Assembly (NCBI GenBank): GCA_002692965.1
Contig: NZNC01000004.1
Coordinates: 1-64,000 of the forward strand
From: Haliea sp.
GTDB lineage: Bacteria; Pseudomonadota; Gammaproteobacteria; Pseudomonadales; Halieaceae
DNA length: 64,000 nt
Direction: 5' to 3'
Positions 36,803-46,800 of the stretch are shown piece after piece. Every line of letters starts with the position of its first letter. Positions within the stretch are counted from its first letter, which is position 1. The position numbers were made by a program, and so were the translations under genes. Under the pieces are notes generated by a model. It made no database searches, was not told the DNA's origin, and saw only the letters and a program-made list of their open reading frames with translations.

Positions 36803-39800
36803 ATGTCCATAGAATCCCTGCAAAAGCGCCACCACGAGAGTCACATCGACCTCCACCTGCAACCGGCCTCGGAAGATATCTGGGACCGCAAGTACCGCCT
36901 CAAGGACAAGCGCGGCAACCCGGTGGATGCCGATATTGACGGTACCTATCAGCGGGTGGCCCGCGCCCTGGCTGAAGTCGAGGCCACCGAAGCCCTGCGC
37001 GACAAATGGTACGAGCGCTTCCTCTGGGCCCTGCGCAACGGCGCCATCCCGGCGGGTCGCATCATCTCCAATGCCGGGGCCCTGGAGCACAAGCCAGCCA
37101 CCTCGACCATCAACTGCACCGTTTCGGGGATAATTCCGGACTCCATGCAGGGCATCCTCGAGCGCAACCTGGAGGCCGGCCTGACCCTGAAGGCGGGCTG
37201 TGGCATCGGCTACGAGTTCTCCACCCTGCGTCCGCGGGGCGCCTATGTCTCCGGCGCCGGCGCCTACACCTCGGGGCCGCTGTCCTTCATGGATATCTTC
37301 GACAAGATGTGCTTCACCGTGTCCTCCGCCGGCGGCCGCCGGGGTGCACAGATGGGCACCTTCGACATCAGTCACCCGGACGTGGCGGACTTTATCCGGG
37401 CCAAGCGCGAGGACGGCCGCCTGCGCCAGTTCAACCTGTCCCTGCTGATCACCGACGAGTTCATGCAGGCGGTCGAGGAGGACGCCGAGTGGCCCCTCAG
37501 CTTCCCGGTCACCGAAAAGGAAGTCGAGGACGGGCAGATCGATCTCAATGACCCGGCACAGATCCTCTGGCGTGATGTGCCCGCCGGCAACAAGTACGTA
37601 CGCGACAGCGAGGGCCGCGCGGCCTGCCGCATCTTCCGCACGGTGCAGGCGCGCAAGCTGTGGAATGTCATCATGACCTCCACCTACGACTACGCAGAAC
37701 CGGGCTTCATCCTCATCGACCGTGTCAACGACCTCAACAACAACTGGTTCTGCGAGAACATCCGCGCGACCAATCCCTGTGTAACCGGCGACACCTGGGT
37801 ACAAACCGACCAGGGCCCACAACAGGTTGCCCAGCTGGTGGGCACGCCCTTCCTTGCCCGTGTCGACGGCGTGGATCATGCCACCGGCCCGGAGGGTTTC
37901 TTCAAGACTGCGACCAAGCCGGTAATACGGCTCGCGACCCGCCAGGGTCACGCCCTTCGCCTGACTGACGATCACCGGGTGCGCAAAGTCACCCGGCAAA
38001 CGCGCTGGCGCGTCGAAACCGAGTGGTGTGAAGCCGGCCAGCTGCAGCCGGGTGACAAGGTCCTGCTGAACAATCACCGCAACAATGCAGAGTGGCGAGG
38101 CAAGCACACATTTGAAGAAGGCTACCTCGCTGGTCTGCTGATCGGCGATGGCACACTGAAAAACGATAAAGCCGTACTCTCTGTGTGGGCTGAACCCGCC
38201 GTGGCCAATGGCAGTGCCGTTTCGGGCGTCAAGGGTGTGATGGACGCTGCCTTGCGTGCGGCCCGGACGCTGCCGCATCGCGCTGACTTTGCCGGCTGGC
38301 AGACAATTGCCGGGCGCAACGAATATCGCCTCGCCACCGGCGCGCTCCGCAGCCTCGCACTCGAACTCGGTATGGCGCCGGGGCGCAAGGAGATCACTCC
38401 CAGGGCGGAAGCCACCTCAAGCGATTTCCATCGCGGCCTGCTGCGAGGCTTGTTCGATGCGGATGGCTCCGTTCAGGGCAGCCAGGAAAAGGGCGTCAGT
38501 GTGCGCCTCGCGCAGTCCAATATCGACACCCTGGAAACAGCGCAGCGCATGCTCCTACGCCTGGGTATCAACAGCACTATCTATCGTGATCGGCGCGCCG
38601 CTGGCGAAACGCTGCTTCCTGACGGCAAAGGAGGCATGAAAGCCTACGAAACGGCGGCCCAGCACGAGCTGCTTGTCACGGGAGACAACCTTCGCGCATT
38701 CGCAGAGCGCGTCGGCTTTGCCGATACCGACAAGCAAAACCGCCTCCAGCAAGCGCTGGGCTCCTACAAGCGCGGCCTCAACCGCGAGCGCTTTGTCGCC
38801 GAGGTGGAAAGCCTCACAGCCGCCGGCACCGAGGATGTGTTTGACGTACAGGTGCCCGGCATCAATACCTTCGACGCTAACGGGCTGCACGCTCACAATT
38901 GCGGCGAGCAGCCTCTCCCCCCCTACGGCAGCTGCCTGCTGGGCTCGATCAATCTGACCCGCTTCGTGCTCGACCCCTTCACCGACCGGGCCCGTTTCGA
39001 CTGGGACAGCTACCGGGAGGTGGCCTCCATCTTCACCCGCATGCTGGACAACGTGGTGGAAATCAACGGCCTGCCGCTGGAAGAGCAGCGCCACGAAATC
39101 CTCAGCAAGCGCCGCCACGGCATGGGCTTCCTGGGCCTGGGCTCGACCCTGAACATGCTCTGCCTGCGCTACGGCAGCCCCGCCTCCCTGGAACTCACAG
39201 AGCAGGTCAGCCGCGAGCTGGCCCTGGCGGGCTGGCGCACCGGCCTGGAACTGGCGCGGGAGAAAGGCCCGGCGCCGATCATGCAGGAGGAGTTCGAGAT
39301 CACACCGGCCATGCTGCGGCTGCGGCCCGAACTGGCGGAGGACGGCTACCAGGTGGGCGACACCCTGCCCGGGCGCGTCCTGCACGCCCGCTACAGCCGC
39401 TATATGCAGCAGATTGCGGAGCTGGACCCGGATCTGGTGGCACAGCTGGCCGAGGAAGGCTGCCGCTTCACCCACCACTCGTCGATCGCCCCGACCGGGA
39501 CCATCTCCCTGTCCCTGGCCAACAACGCCAGCAACGGCATCGAGCCCAGCTTTGCCCATCACTATTCCCGCAACGTGATCCGCGAGGGCAAGAAGAGCAA
39601 GGAGAAGGTGGACGTATTCTCCTACGAGCTGCTCGCCTACCGGGAGCTGGTCAACGCCCACGCCATGCCCTACTCGGACAACCCCGGGGAGCAACTGCCG
39701 GACTACTTCGTCACCGCCGACGACATCAAGCCGATCCAGCACGTCGACGTGCAGGCCGCGGCGCAGAAATGGGTCGACTCCTCGATCTCCAAGACCATCA

Positions 39801-40081
39801 ACGTGCCCACCGACTTTGCCTTTGACGAGTTCAAGGACATCTACCTCTACGCCTGGCAAAACGGCCTCAAGGGCTGCACCACCTTCCGCTTCAACCCGGA
39901 GGCTTTCCAGGGCGTGCTGGTCAAGGAAAAAGACCTGGAGAACACCACCTACCAGTTCACCCTGGAAGATGGCAGCAAAGTGGAACTCAAGGGCAATGAA
40001 AAAGTGGAATACGACGGCGAGGAGCACACCGCCGCCAACCTCTTCGACGCCCTGAAAGAAGGCTACTACGGGAAGTTCTGA
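36803..40081 (+). CDS. nrdJa: Adenosylcobalamin-dependent ribonucleotide reductase, large part, with intein
   Basis: Class II ribonucleotide reductase, NrdJa of the split NrdJab type. Removing the 374-residue intein leaves a 718-residue extein with NCTVSGII, KAGCGIGYEFSTLRP, NPCGEQPLPPYGSCLLGSINL, HSSIAPTGTISL and FRFNPEAFQG. NPCGE holds the catalytic Asn-Cys-Glu, and its Cys is the first residue after the intein. Class II enzymes work with or without oxygen and need vitamin B12. No strong ribosome site precedes the ATG. NrdR-like boxes lie upstream and nrdJb follows after two bases. Confidence 0.93.
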   Translation: MSIESLQKRHHESHIDLHLQPASEDIWDRKYRLKDKRGNPVDADIDGTYQRVARALAEVEATEALRDKWYERFLWALRNGAIPAGRIISNAGALEHKPATSTINCTVSGIIPDSMQGILERNLEAGLTLKAGCGIGYEFSTLRPRGAYVSGAGAYTSGPLSFMDIFDKMCFTVSSAGGRRGAQMGTFDISHPDVADFIRAKREDGRLRQFNLSLLITDEFMQAVEEDAEWPLSFPVTEKEVEDGQIDLNDPAQILWRDVPAGNKYVRDSEGRAACRIFRTVQARKLWNVIMTSTYDYAEPGFILIDRVNDLNNNWFCENIRATNPCVTGDTWVQTDQGPQQVAQLVGTPFLARVDGVDHATGPEGFFKTATKPVIRLATRQGHALRLTDDHRVRKVTRQTRWRVETEWCEAGQLQPGDKVLLNNHRNNAEWRGKHTFEEGYLAGLLIGDGTLKNDKAVLSVWAEPAVANGSAVSGVKGVMDAALRAARTLPHRADFAGWQTIAGRNEYRLATGALRSLALELGMAPGRKEITPRAEATSSDFHRGLLRGLFDADGSVQGSQEKGVSVRLAQSNIDTLETAQRMLLRLGINSTIYRDRRAAGETLLPDGKGGMKAYETAAQHELLVTGDNLRAFAERVGFADTDKQNRLQQALGSYKRGLNRERFVAEVESLTAAGTEDVFDVQVPGINTFDANGLHAHNCGEQPLPPYGSCLLGSINLTRFVLDPFTDRARFDWDSYREVASIFTRMLDNVVEINGLPLEEQRHEILSKRRHGMGFLGLGSTLNMLCLRYGSPASLELTEQVSRELALAGWRTGLELAREKGPAPIMQEEFEITPAMLRLRPELAEDGYQVGDTLPGRVLHARYSRYMQQIAELDPDLVAQLAEEGCRFTHHSSIAPTGTISLSLANNASNGIEPSFAHHYSRNVIREGKKSKEKVDVFSYELLAYRELVNAHAMPYSDNPGEQLPDYFVTADDIKPIQHVDVQAAAQKWVDSSISKTINVPTDFAFDEFKDIYLYAWQNGLKGCTTFRFNPEAFQGVLVKEKDLENTTYQFTLEDGSKVELKGNEKVEYDGEEHTAANLFDALKEGYYGKF
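37778..38899 (+). other. LAGLIDADG intein inside NrdJa
   Basis: The in-frame 374-residue intein begins with Cys1 (CVTGDTWVQT). It has the block B motif TDDH (63-66), endonuclease motif LAGLLIGDG (117-125) and second motif RGLFDADG (223-230), then block F/G VFDVQVPGINTFDANGL and penultimate His373-Asn374. The next residue is Cys+1. All splicing residues and both endonuclease aspartates are present, so splicing and homing activity are plausible. It interrupts NPCGE between Pro and the catalytic Cys. Codon use looks somewhat less GC-rich than the flanking exteins by eye. Confidence 0.92.
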
Positions 40082-40083
40082 AC

Positions 40084-40797
40084 ATGACTGTAAAACTGGA
40101 CAAGAAAATCGTCAGCTACAAGGTGCTCACACCGGAAGCGCGGGCAGAGGCCGAAGCGGCCAACAGTACGACCCCGGAGAGCCTGGAACTGGCCGTACAG
40201 CAGATGGACGAGAACGTCGATCGCCCCGAGACGCTGCACGGCACCACCTACAAGATCAAGACACCGCTCTCGGATCACGCGCTGTACATCACCATCAACG
40301 ACATCGTGCTCAACCCGGGCACCGACCACGAGCAGCGGCGCCCCTTCGAGGTGTTCATCAACTCCAAGAACATGGACCACTTCCAGTGGGTGGTTGCCCT
40401 GACCCGGGTGCTCTCCGCCGTGTTCCGCAAGGGGGGCGATTGCACCTTCCTGGTGGAGGAAATGAAGGCCGTGTTTGACCCCAAGGGGGGCTACTTCAAG
40501 CGCGGCGGCAAGTTCATGCCTTCGCTGGTGGCAGAAATCGGCGAGTGCCTGGAAACTCACATGAAGAGTATCGGTCTGATAGAGGCACCGGAACTTCCCG
40601 AGCACCAGCGCCGTATTCTCGAACAGAAGCGGGCGGAGTATGAATCGCGCCAGAGCAAGGGCAAAAGCAAGGACGAGGGCGGCCAGGGAGGCTTCCCCGA
40701 GGGCGCCCAGCTCTGCGGCAAATGCATGACCCAGGCCATGATCCTCATGGACGGTTGCATGACCTGCCTCAACTGCGGCGACTCCAAGTGCGGGTAG
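40084..40797 (+). CDS. nrdJb: Adenosylcobalamin-dependent ribonucleotide reductase, small part
   Basis: A 237-residue protein corresponding to the C-terminal part of NrdJ split off as a separate gene, as in Pseudomonas aeruginosa NrdJab. It contains FEVFINSKNMDHFQWVVALTR and a Cys-rich C-terminus LCGKCMTQAMILMDGC followed by CLNCGDSKCG, a zinc-type motif with the cysteine pair expected to re-reduce the active site. A poorly conserved Lys/Ser/Gly linker (about 190-210) precedes it. It begins two bases after nrdJa stops, so expression is coupled. Confidence 0.92.
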   Translation: MTVKLDKKIVSYKVLTPEARAEAEAANSTTPESLELAVQQMDENVDRPETLHGTTYKIKTPLSDHALYITINDIVLNPGTDHEQRRPFEVFINSKNMDHFQWVVALTRVLSAVFRKGGDCTFLVEEMKAVFDPKGGYFKRGGKFMPSLVAEIGECLETHMKSIGLIEAPELPEHQRRILEQKRAEYESRQSKGKSKDEGGQGGFPEGAQLCGKCMTQAMILMDGCMTCLNCGDSKCG

Positions 40798-40832
40798 TCT
40801 ACACTACGGGTAAATGAGCCACGGAGACTGTC

Positions 40833-41720
40833 ATGCAAGCCAACCCCGATGACCAGCTGACTCGCCACAACAAGAGCGGCGGACTGCCGATCAGGGCTCT
40901 TGTCCTGGGGGCAGCCGCACTCGCGGTGCTGGCGGCCCTGTTCTGGCCCAGGCAGAACGACGCTCCTCCCGAGGCGGAGACTGTCGCTACCCCCGACACG
41001 GCGGCAGCGCCCGCGGCATTGCCCCCGGCCGAGGACATTCCCAAGCCGACCGCCCCGGCACAGCCGGTCGAGGCGGAGGCCCCAGCGGAAAGCCCCGCCG
41101 AGCCTGAGGCCGAGCCCCTGCCGCCGCTGGAGGAAAGCGACCCGGTGCTGCGCGATTCACTGCAGGAGGTGGGCGCCACGAGCGGGCTGTTCGAGCCACT
41201 GCAGGAAAAGGAAAACCTGGTTTCGACACTCGGGGCGCTGGTGGACGGCAGCAGTCGCGGCGTCATCATGCGCAAACTGCTTCCGGTTGAGGCGCCCGAA
41301 GCGCCCTTCCCGGTCATGCAGACCGACGATGGCCTGACCATCATGGACCCCTCGGGCTACCAGCGCTATAACCCCTACGCCCTGGCCATCGCCGGCCTGG
41401 ACACGGAAGCCATGGCGGCACAGTTCCACCGCCTGCGCCCCCTGTTCGAGGCGGGCTGGCAGCAGCTGGGCCTGGCACCCGAGGACTTTGACAATGCGGT
41501 CATCCGCACCCTCGACCGCATCCTGGCGACACCGGAGCTGGAGGGGCCAGTGGCCCTGGAGCAGGAAGCCGTGATGTACACCTACGCCGATCCTGAGCTC
41601 GAGGCGCTGACGCCGCTGCAAAAACAGTTGCTGCGGATGGGACCGGCCAACCTGCGCTTGATCAAGGCCCAGGCCCGGGAGCTGCGCGAAGCGCTGCTGG
41701 GAGCCAACAGCCCGACATGA
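40833..41720 (+). CDS. DUF3014 domain-containing membrane-anchored protein
   Basis: A 295-residue protein with a short cytoplasmic N-terminus, one membrane segment (about 19-38, PIRALVLGAAALAVLAALFW), a long Pro/Ala/Glu-rich linker (about 40-110) and a globular periplasmic domain with DSLQEVGATSGLFEPLQE and GLTIMDPSGYQRYNPYALAI, which are DUF3014 features. Function is unknown. GGAG precedes the ATG. Its last codons overlap the next gene by four bases (ATGA). Confidence 0.85.
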   Translation: MQANPDDQLTRHNKSGGLPIRALVLGAAALAVLAALFWPRQNDAPPEAETVATPDTAAAPAALPPAEDIPKPTAPAQPVEAEAPAESPAEPEAEPLPPLEESDPVLRDSLQEVGATSGLFEPLQEKENLVSTLGALVDGSSRGVIMRKLLPVEAPEAPFPVMQTDDGLTIMDPSGYQRYNPYALAIAGLDTEAMAAQFHRLRPLFEAGWQQLGLAPEDFDNAVIRTLDRILATPELEGPVALEQEAVMYTYADPELEALTPLQKQLLRMGPANLRLIKAQARELREALLGANSPT

Positions 41721-42730
41721 GTGCATCCGGCCTGGCGCCCCTCTCCCTGCTGGAGGTGGGGCGTGTCAATCGTGACGGCGACGTCGCTTCGGCACTTGCC
41801 TGCGCCCGGGAGACGGCCCAGCGCGCGGAAGCGGTGGGCTTCAATCGCGTGTGGGTGGCGGAACATCACAATATTCCGGGCATCGCCAGTGCAGCGACGT
41901 CCCTGGTGATCAATCACATTGCCGCCGGCACCCGTCACATTCGCGTCGGTGCCGGCGGCATCATGCTGCCCAACCACTCGCCACTGGTGATTGCCGAGCA
42001 GTTCGGCACGCTGGAGGCCCTGCATCCCGGCCGCATAGACCTCGGGCTCGGCCGCGCCCCGGGCACCGACGGGCAGACCCTGCGCGCATTGCGCCGCAAT
42101 CATGCCGCCGCCGAGCGTTTTCCCCAGGATGTGCTGGAGCTGCAGGCCCTGCTCGCGCCGCCGCAGCCCAACCAGGCCATCGTGGCGGTGCCGGGTGCTG
42201 GCACTGAAGTCCCCCTGTGGATCCTCGGCTCGAGCACCTTTGGCGCCATGCTGGCCGGGGAGCTGGGGCTGCCCTATGCCTTTGCCTCGCATTTCGCACC
42301 CCAGCAACTGCACGCCGCCCTGTCCGTCTACCGCCAGCGCTTCAAGCCCTCCCGGCAACTTCAGCGCCCGCACTGCATGGTCGGTGTCAATATCATTGCA
42401 GCCGACAGCGATGAACAGGCGCAATTTCTCGCCAGCAGCCAGCGCATGGGCTACACCAACCTGTTCCGCGGCAGCCGCCTCCTCAGCCAGCCGCCAGTCG
42501 ACAACATCGACGAATTCTGGACACCCGCCGAAAAGGCCAGCGTGATGGCCATGCTGGAACGCTCCATTATCGGCTCCCCCGGCACCGTGCGCCGGGGCGT
42601 GGAGGCCCTGCTGGAGGAAACCGGGGCCGACGAGTTGATGGTGGTTTCCGACGTCTACCATCAGTCGGACCGGCTGCGCTCCTGCGAGCTGATTGCCGAG
42701 GCAACCGGGTTGCAACCCCAGGCTGCCTGA
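41717..42730 (+). CDS. LLM-class flavin-dependent oxidoreductase (YhbW-like)
   Basis: A 337-residue luciferase-like monooxygenase TIM barrel. Motifs include RVWVAEHHNIPGIASAA, GGIMLPNHSPLVIAEQFGTL, HPGRIDLGLGRAPGTD and GSPGTVRRGVEALLEETGADE. This group is FMN-linked; substrates are unknown. The start overlaps the DUF3014 gene. No partner reductase is nearby. Confidence 0.92.
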   Translation: MSASGLAPLSLLEVGRVNRDGDVASALACARETAQRAEAVGFNRVWVAEHHNIPGIASAATSLVINHIAAGTRHIRVGAGGIMLPNHSPLVIAEQFGTLEALHPGRIDLGLGRAPGTDGQTLRALRRNHAAAERFPQDVLELQALLAPPQPNQAIVAVPGAGTEVPLWILGSSTFGAMLAGELGLPYAFASHFAPQQLHAALSVYRQRFKPSRQLQRPHCMVGVNIIAADSDEQAQFLASSQRMGYTNLFRGSRLLSQPPVDNIDEFWTPAEKASVMAMLERSIIGSPGTVRRGVEALLEETGADELMVVSDVYHQSDRLRSCELIAEATGLQPQAA

Positions 42731-42842
42731 TACCAGGCAGCCCACCGGGGATCGACAATTGTCCGCCGAGCCGGGACAATGCCGGCCCCGGGGGCCGGGC
42801 ACCCGCCCGCCATGGCCAAAACGTCACTCACGAGGTTCACCT

Positions 42843-43811
42843 ATGTTGCTTCCGGCTATTGCCGTCCTGATCGGTCTTGTCGTCCTGATCTGGAGTGCCG
42901 ACCGGTTTGTCGAGGGCGCCGCGGACACCGCGGCCATCCTGGGTGTTCCGCCGCTGCTGATCGGCATGGTGATCATCGGCTTCGGCACCTCGGCACCGGA
43001 ACTGGTGGTCTCCGCACTGGCCTCGAGCGAAGGCAACCCGGGTATCGCGCTGGGAAACGCCTACGGCTCCAACATCAGCAACATCGCGCTGATCCTCGGG
43101 ACCACCGCCGTGATCGCCCCTATCGTGGTGCAGTCGCAGATCGTCCGGCGCGAACTCCCGGTACTCATTGGTGCTACCCTCATCGCCGTCTGGCAACTCG
43201 CCGATGGCGCGATCACCCGCCTGGAGGGCATCATCCTGCTGGTCGTTTTCGCCGGCATCATGGGGCTTGCCATCTGGCATGGGCTCCGGCAACCGGACGA
43301 CGTCCTGGCCCAGGAAGTGACAGCGGAAATGAGCACGCACCAGAACAAGCTGGGGCCCGCTCTATTCTGGCTGCTGCTGGGGCTGTTGCTGCTGATTGCC
43401 AGCTCCCGCGCCCTGGTCTGGGGCTCGGTGGAAATCGCCCAGGGACTGGGTGTCAGCGACCTGATCATCGGCCTCACCATCGTCGCCATCGGCACTTCAC
43501 TGCCGGAGCTGGCCTCCTCCATTGCCGCCTGCCGCAAGGGTGAAAACGATATTGCCCTGGGCAACGTGATCGGCTCCAACCTGTTCAATACCCTGGCCGT
43601 GGTGGGGATCGCCGGCACCATCCACCCCATGACCGTGGAGCCGGAAGTGTTGACCCGGGATGCTGCTGTCATGGGCGCGCTGACCTTGTTGATACTCGGC
43701 CTCAGCTACCGGCGCGAAGGGCACGGCCAGATAGGGCGTCTGGCCGGCGTGTTTCTGCTCGCCTGCTTCCTCGGCTACAACGCCTACCTGGTATCAACCG
43801 TGCTCCTCTGA
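42843..43811 (+). CDS. Calcium/sodium antiporter, CaCA family (YrbG-like)
   Basis: A 322-residue inner-membrane exchanger of ten helices built from two inverted repeats. Each repeat has the alpha motif: GFGTSAPELVVSALASSEGNP with GNAYGSNISN, and AIGTSLPELASSIAACRKGEN with GNVIGSNLFN. The conserved Glu residues bind the cation. GAGG lies seven bases upstream. Its 3' end overlaps the convergent GGDEF-EAL gene by 18 bases. Confidence 0.93.
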   Translation: MLLPAIAVLIGLVVLIWSADRFVEGAADTAAILGVPPLLIGMVIIGFGTSAPELVVSALASSEGNPGIALGNAYGSNISNIALILGTTAVIAPIVVQSQIVRRELPVLIGATLIAVWQLADGAITRLEGIILLVVFAGIMGLAIWHGLRQPDDVLAQEVTAEMSTHQNKLGPALFWLLLGLLLLIASSRALVWGSVEIAQGLGVSDLIIGLTIVAIGTSLPELASSIAACRKGENDIALGNVIGSNLFNTLAVVGIAGTIHPMTVEPEVLTRDAAVMGALTLLILGLSYRREGHGQIGRLAGVFLLACFLGYNAYLVSTVLL

Positions 43812-46800
43812 GGCCCGGGTCAACAAGGGCTCGATCACCTCGGCCGCTTGCGGCCGGCTGTACAGATAGCCCTGGTAGGCATCGCAACCGTGCTCGCGCA
43901 GGAAGGCCAGTTGCTGCTCGGTTTCCACACCTTCGGCGACGGTCTTGAAGCCGAGCCCCCGCGCCACACCGATAATGGCCAACACGATGGCCTGGTCCTC
44001 GGGGTCGTCGGCCAGGCCATCGACAAAAGACTTGTCGATCTTCAACTTGCTGACCGGATAGCGCTTCAGATAGCTCAGGGATGAATAGCCGGTACCGAAG
44101 TCATCGATCGACAGGGTCAGACCCATGTCGTGCAAGCGCGTCAGGGTGTTCAGGGTCGCGCTGCTGTGCACCATGGCTATACGCTCGGTGAGCTCCAGGT
44201 CCAGACACTCGGGGGCCACCCAGTACTCTTTCAGCAGGGCTGCCACCTGATCGCAGAAATCCGTGCGATAGAAGCGGGTGGCGGAGACATTCACCGAGAC
44301 CGTGGGAATGCGGAAACCGGCGGCGCGCCAGGCCGCCTGCTGGGCCAGGGCGGTTCGCATCACCCAGGCGTCCAGCTCCGAGATCAGGCCGCTTTCCTCT
44401 GCCACGGGGATAAAACGGGACGGGGGAATGTAGCCGGATTCGGGGTGACGCCAGCGCAGCAGGGCCTCAAGCCCCAGCAGCTCGCCGCTGTGGATATCCA
44501 CCTGGGGCTGATAGTGCAGCTCGAGCTGGCCGAGCGCCATGGCGTCGCGCAACTCGGTTTCCAGACGCAGGGCCCGGGTGGCCTGGTCGCGCATGCTGGA
44601 GGTAAACAGGGCGAAGGTATTGCGTCCAGCATGCTTGGCTTCAAACAGCGCCGCGTCCGCCGCCTGATTGAGCTCGTCGAAATTGCTGCCATGCTGGGGG
44701 AAACAGGCGACGCCAATACTGGCCGTCAAGGTAAAGCGCTGACCGCGCAGCTCCAGGGGCCTGGCGACCTCGCGCAGCAGATGCCGCGCCAGCCGCTCCG
44801 CCTCCAGGGTTCCCGCCCCCGGCACCAGGACAAAGAACTCGTCGCCGCCACTGCGACACAGGCTGGCACTCAGGTGCAAGCGCTCCAGCAGGCGCTTGGC
44901 CAGGCCCTGTATCACCTGGTCCCCCATGTCCAGGCCCAGGGAGTCGTTGACGTTCTTGAAGCGGTCGAGGTCAATGCACAGCAGCGTCAGTGGCTGACCG
45001 CTGGCAGCGGCCTGGGCCAGTGCCTGGCGCGCTCGCTCCCGCAACAGGGACATGTTGGGCAGACCGGTGAGCGCATCGTAGTGAGTAAGGAAATCGATCT
45101 GCTCGCGGTTGCGCTTGTGCTCGGTGATATCCGTGGAGATCCCGCAGAGAGCATAGATACTGCCGTCCTCCCGGCGCATGGGCAATTTGACCGACCAGAA
45201 TACCCGCGGGCCCTCCTCACCCTTGACCGTATCCACCTCCTCCAGTTCCAGGGTCTCCCCGTCTTCCAGCACGCGGCGGTCGTTCTCCCGCAGCCGCTTC
45301 ACGGTCGCTGCGTCAAAGAAGGCCTCATCGGTCTGCCCCACCACATCCCCGGAACCCACACCCCACAGGTCTTTCACCTGCTGGTTGGCATAGAGGTAGC
45401 GCCCCCCGGTGTCCTTGAGATAGATGCAGGCACCGACGTTCTCCAGAATCGTCGACAGTCGGGCCTCGCTCTCCCGCAGCGCCGCCTGTATATGCGCCCG
45501 CTCCGTTTCGCGGTCAAAATTGTCCAGGGCAAAGCCGATATCCGTGCTCATCTCCGCCAGCAGGCGGGTGGCGTGGTCGTCAAAAGCACCCGCCTTGCGG
45601 TGATAGACGTTGAGCACGGCATGCGGGCGCCCTCCCCGCAGAATCGGAAAGGCCGCCGCGGATTTCCAGCCTGCCTCGCGCACACGCCGGTGCCACGGCT
45701 GCGTGGAGGACACGTCGAAATAGTCGTTGACCACAACCGGGCGACTTTCCCGCACCGCGGTACCGCAAGGTCCGCGACCACTGGGCAGCTCGGCATCGAC
45801 GCTGATGTCCACCCCGGCCAGGTAATCCTGCGTGTCGCCCCACGCGGCCGCCGGCTCGACCCGGCCGCTGACTGGATTCAGTCTGCCCACCCAGGCCATG
45901 TCCATACCGCCGTAGTCCACGGCCATGCGACAGACCAAGGGGAACAGATCCTGCTCGTGCCCCATGCGCACAATGGCCTGGTTGACCTCGCTCAGGGCGT
46001 GGTAGAGGTCTTCCAGGCGCAGGGCTCGACGCGCGGAGCGGTCCCGGCTGCGGGCGATCACAAAGACCAGCAGCGCACCCGCCAGGCTCAGCAACAAGCC
46101 CGATGCCATCACCATCCGGGACGGGGGCAGCACCCCCAAGCTGGCACGGAAACCCCCGGTGGCACAGGCCTCAAGCATCCAGGTGCGCCCTCCGATGGAG
46201 AGATCGTAGCGATGGGACAAGGAGGCCGGCTGGCCAGCGGCGGGATGCGTGTCGTGGATCATGGGGGCGCTGCCTTCACCCGGAACCCCGTCATAGAGAC
46301 GCAACCTGACTGCCGGATCCAACTCCGCCGCAAGACCGGCAAAGAAATCTTCCACCCGCAGCGGCACATCCACCCAACCCAACAAACGCTGCCGGCGCTC
46401 CGCGACCGAGGGGGGAACGGCGCCGCCCCGATACACGGGCAGGTACATGACAAAGGCCTTGGCAGGTTTATTAACGTCCTGGATCAGCGTCGTCGGCTCG
46501 GAGATGTGCATTTCGCCGCTGTCCCGGGCTGCCAGGGCAGCCGTGCGCGCACCGCTGTTGGAGAGAACATCAAAACCAATGGCGTGGCGATTATCTGTAT
46601 CGAGGGGATAAATGTAGGTAATGGGTGCCAGGTGCTCGGCGCCCGTATCCGGGTAGATCCGGTGCTCGCCCGCGACCTCATAGTGCAGGCGCGCAAGGTA
46701 CCTGGGCACCTCCTCACGCGACAGCCAGGGCACCCAGCCCACCGCGCGCAGGGCCGACAGGTCCGTATGCAGACGCAGCGAGCGCACGTAATTCAGATAT

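Noticed and set aside
37778-38899. Independent homing-endonuclease gene
   Set aside because: It is in frame on both sides with Cys1, His-Asn and Cys+1 splice residues, so it is an intein, not a separate gene.
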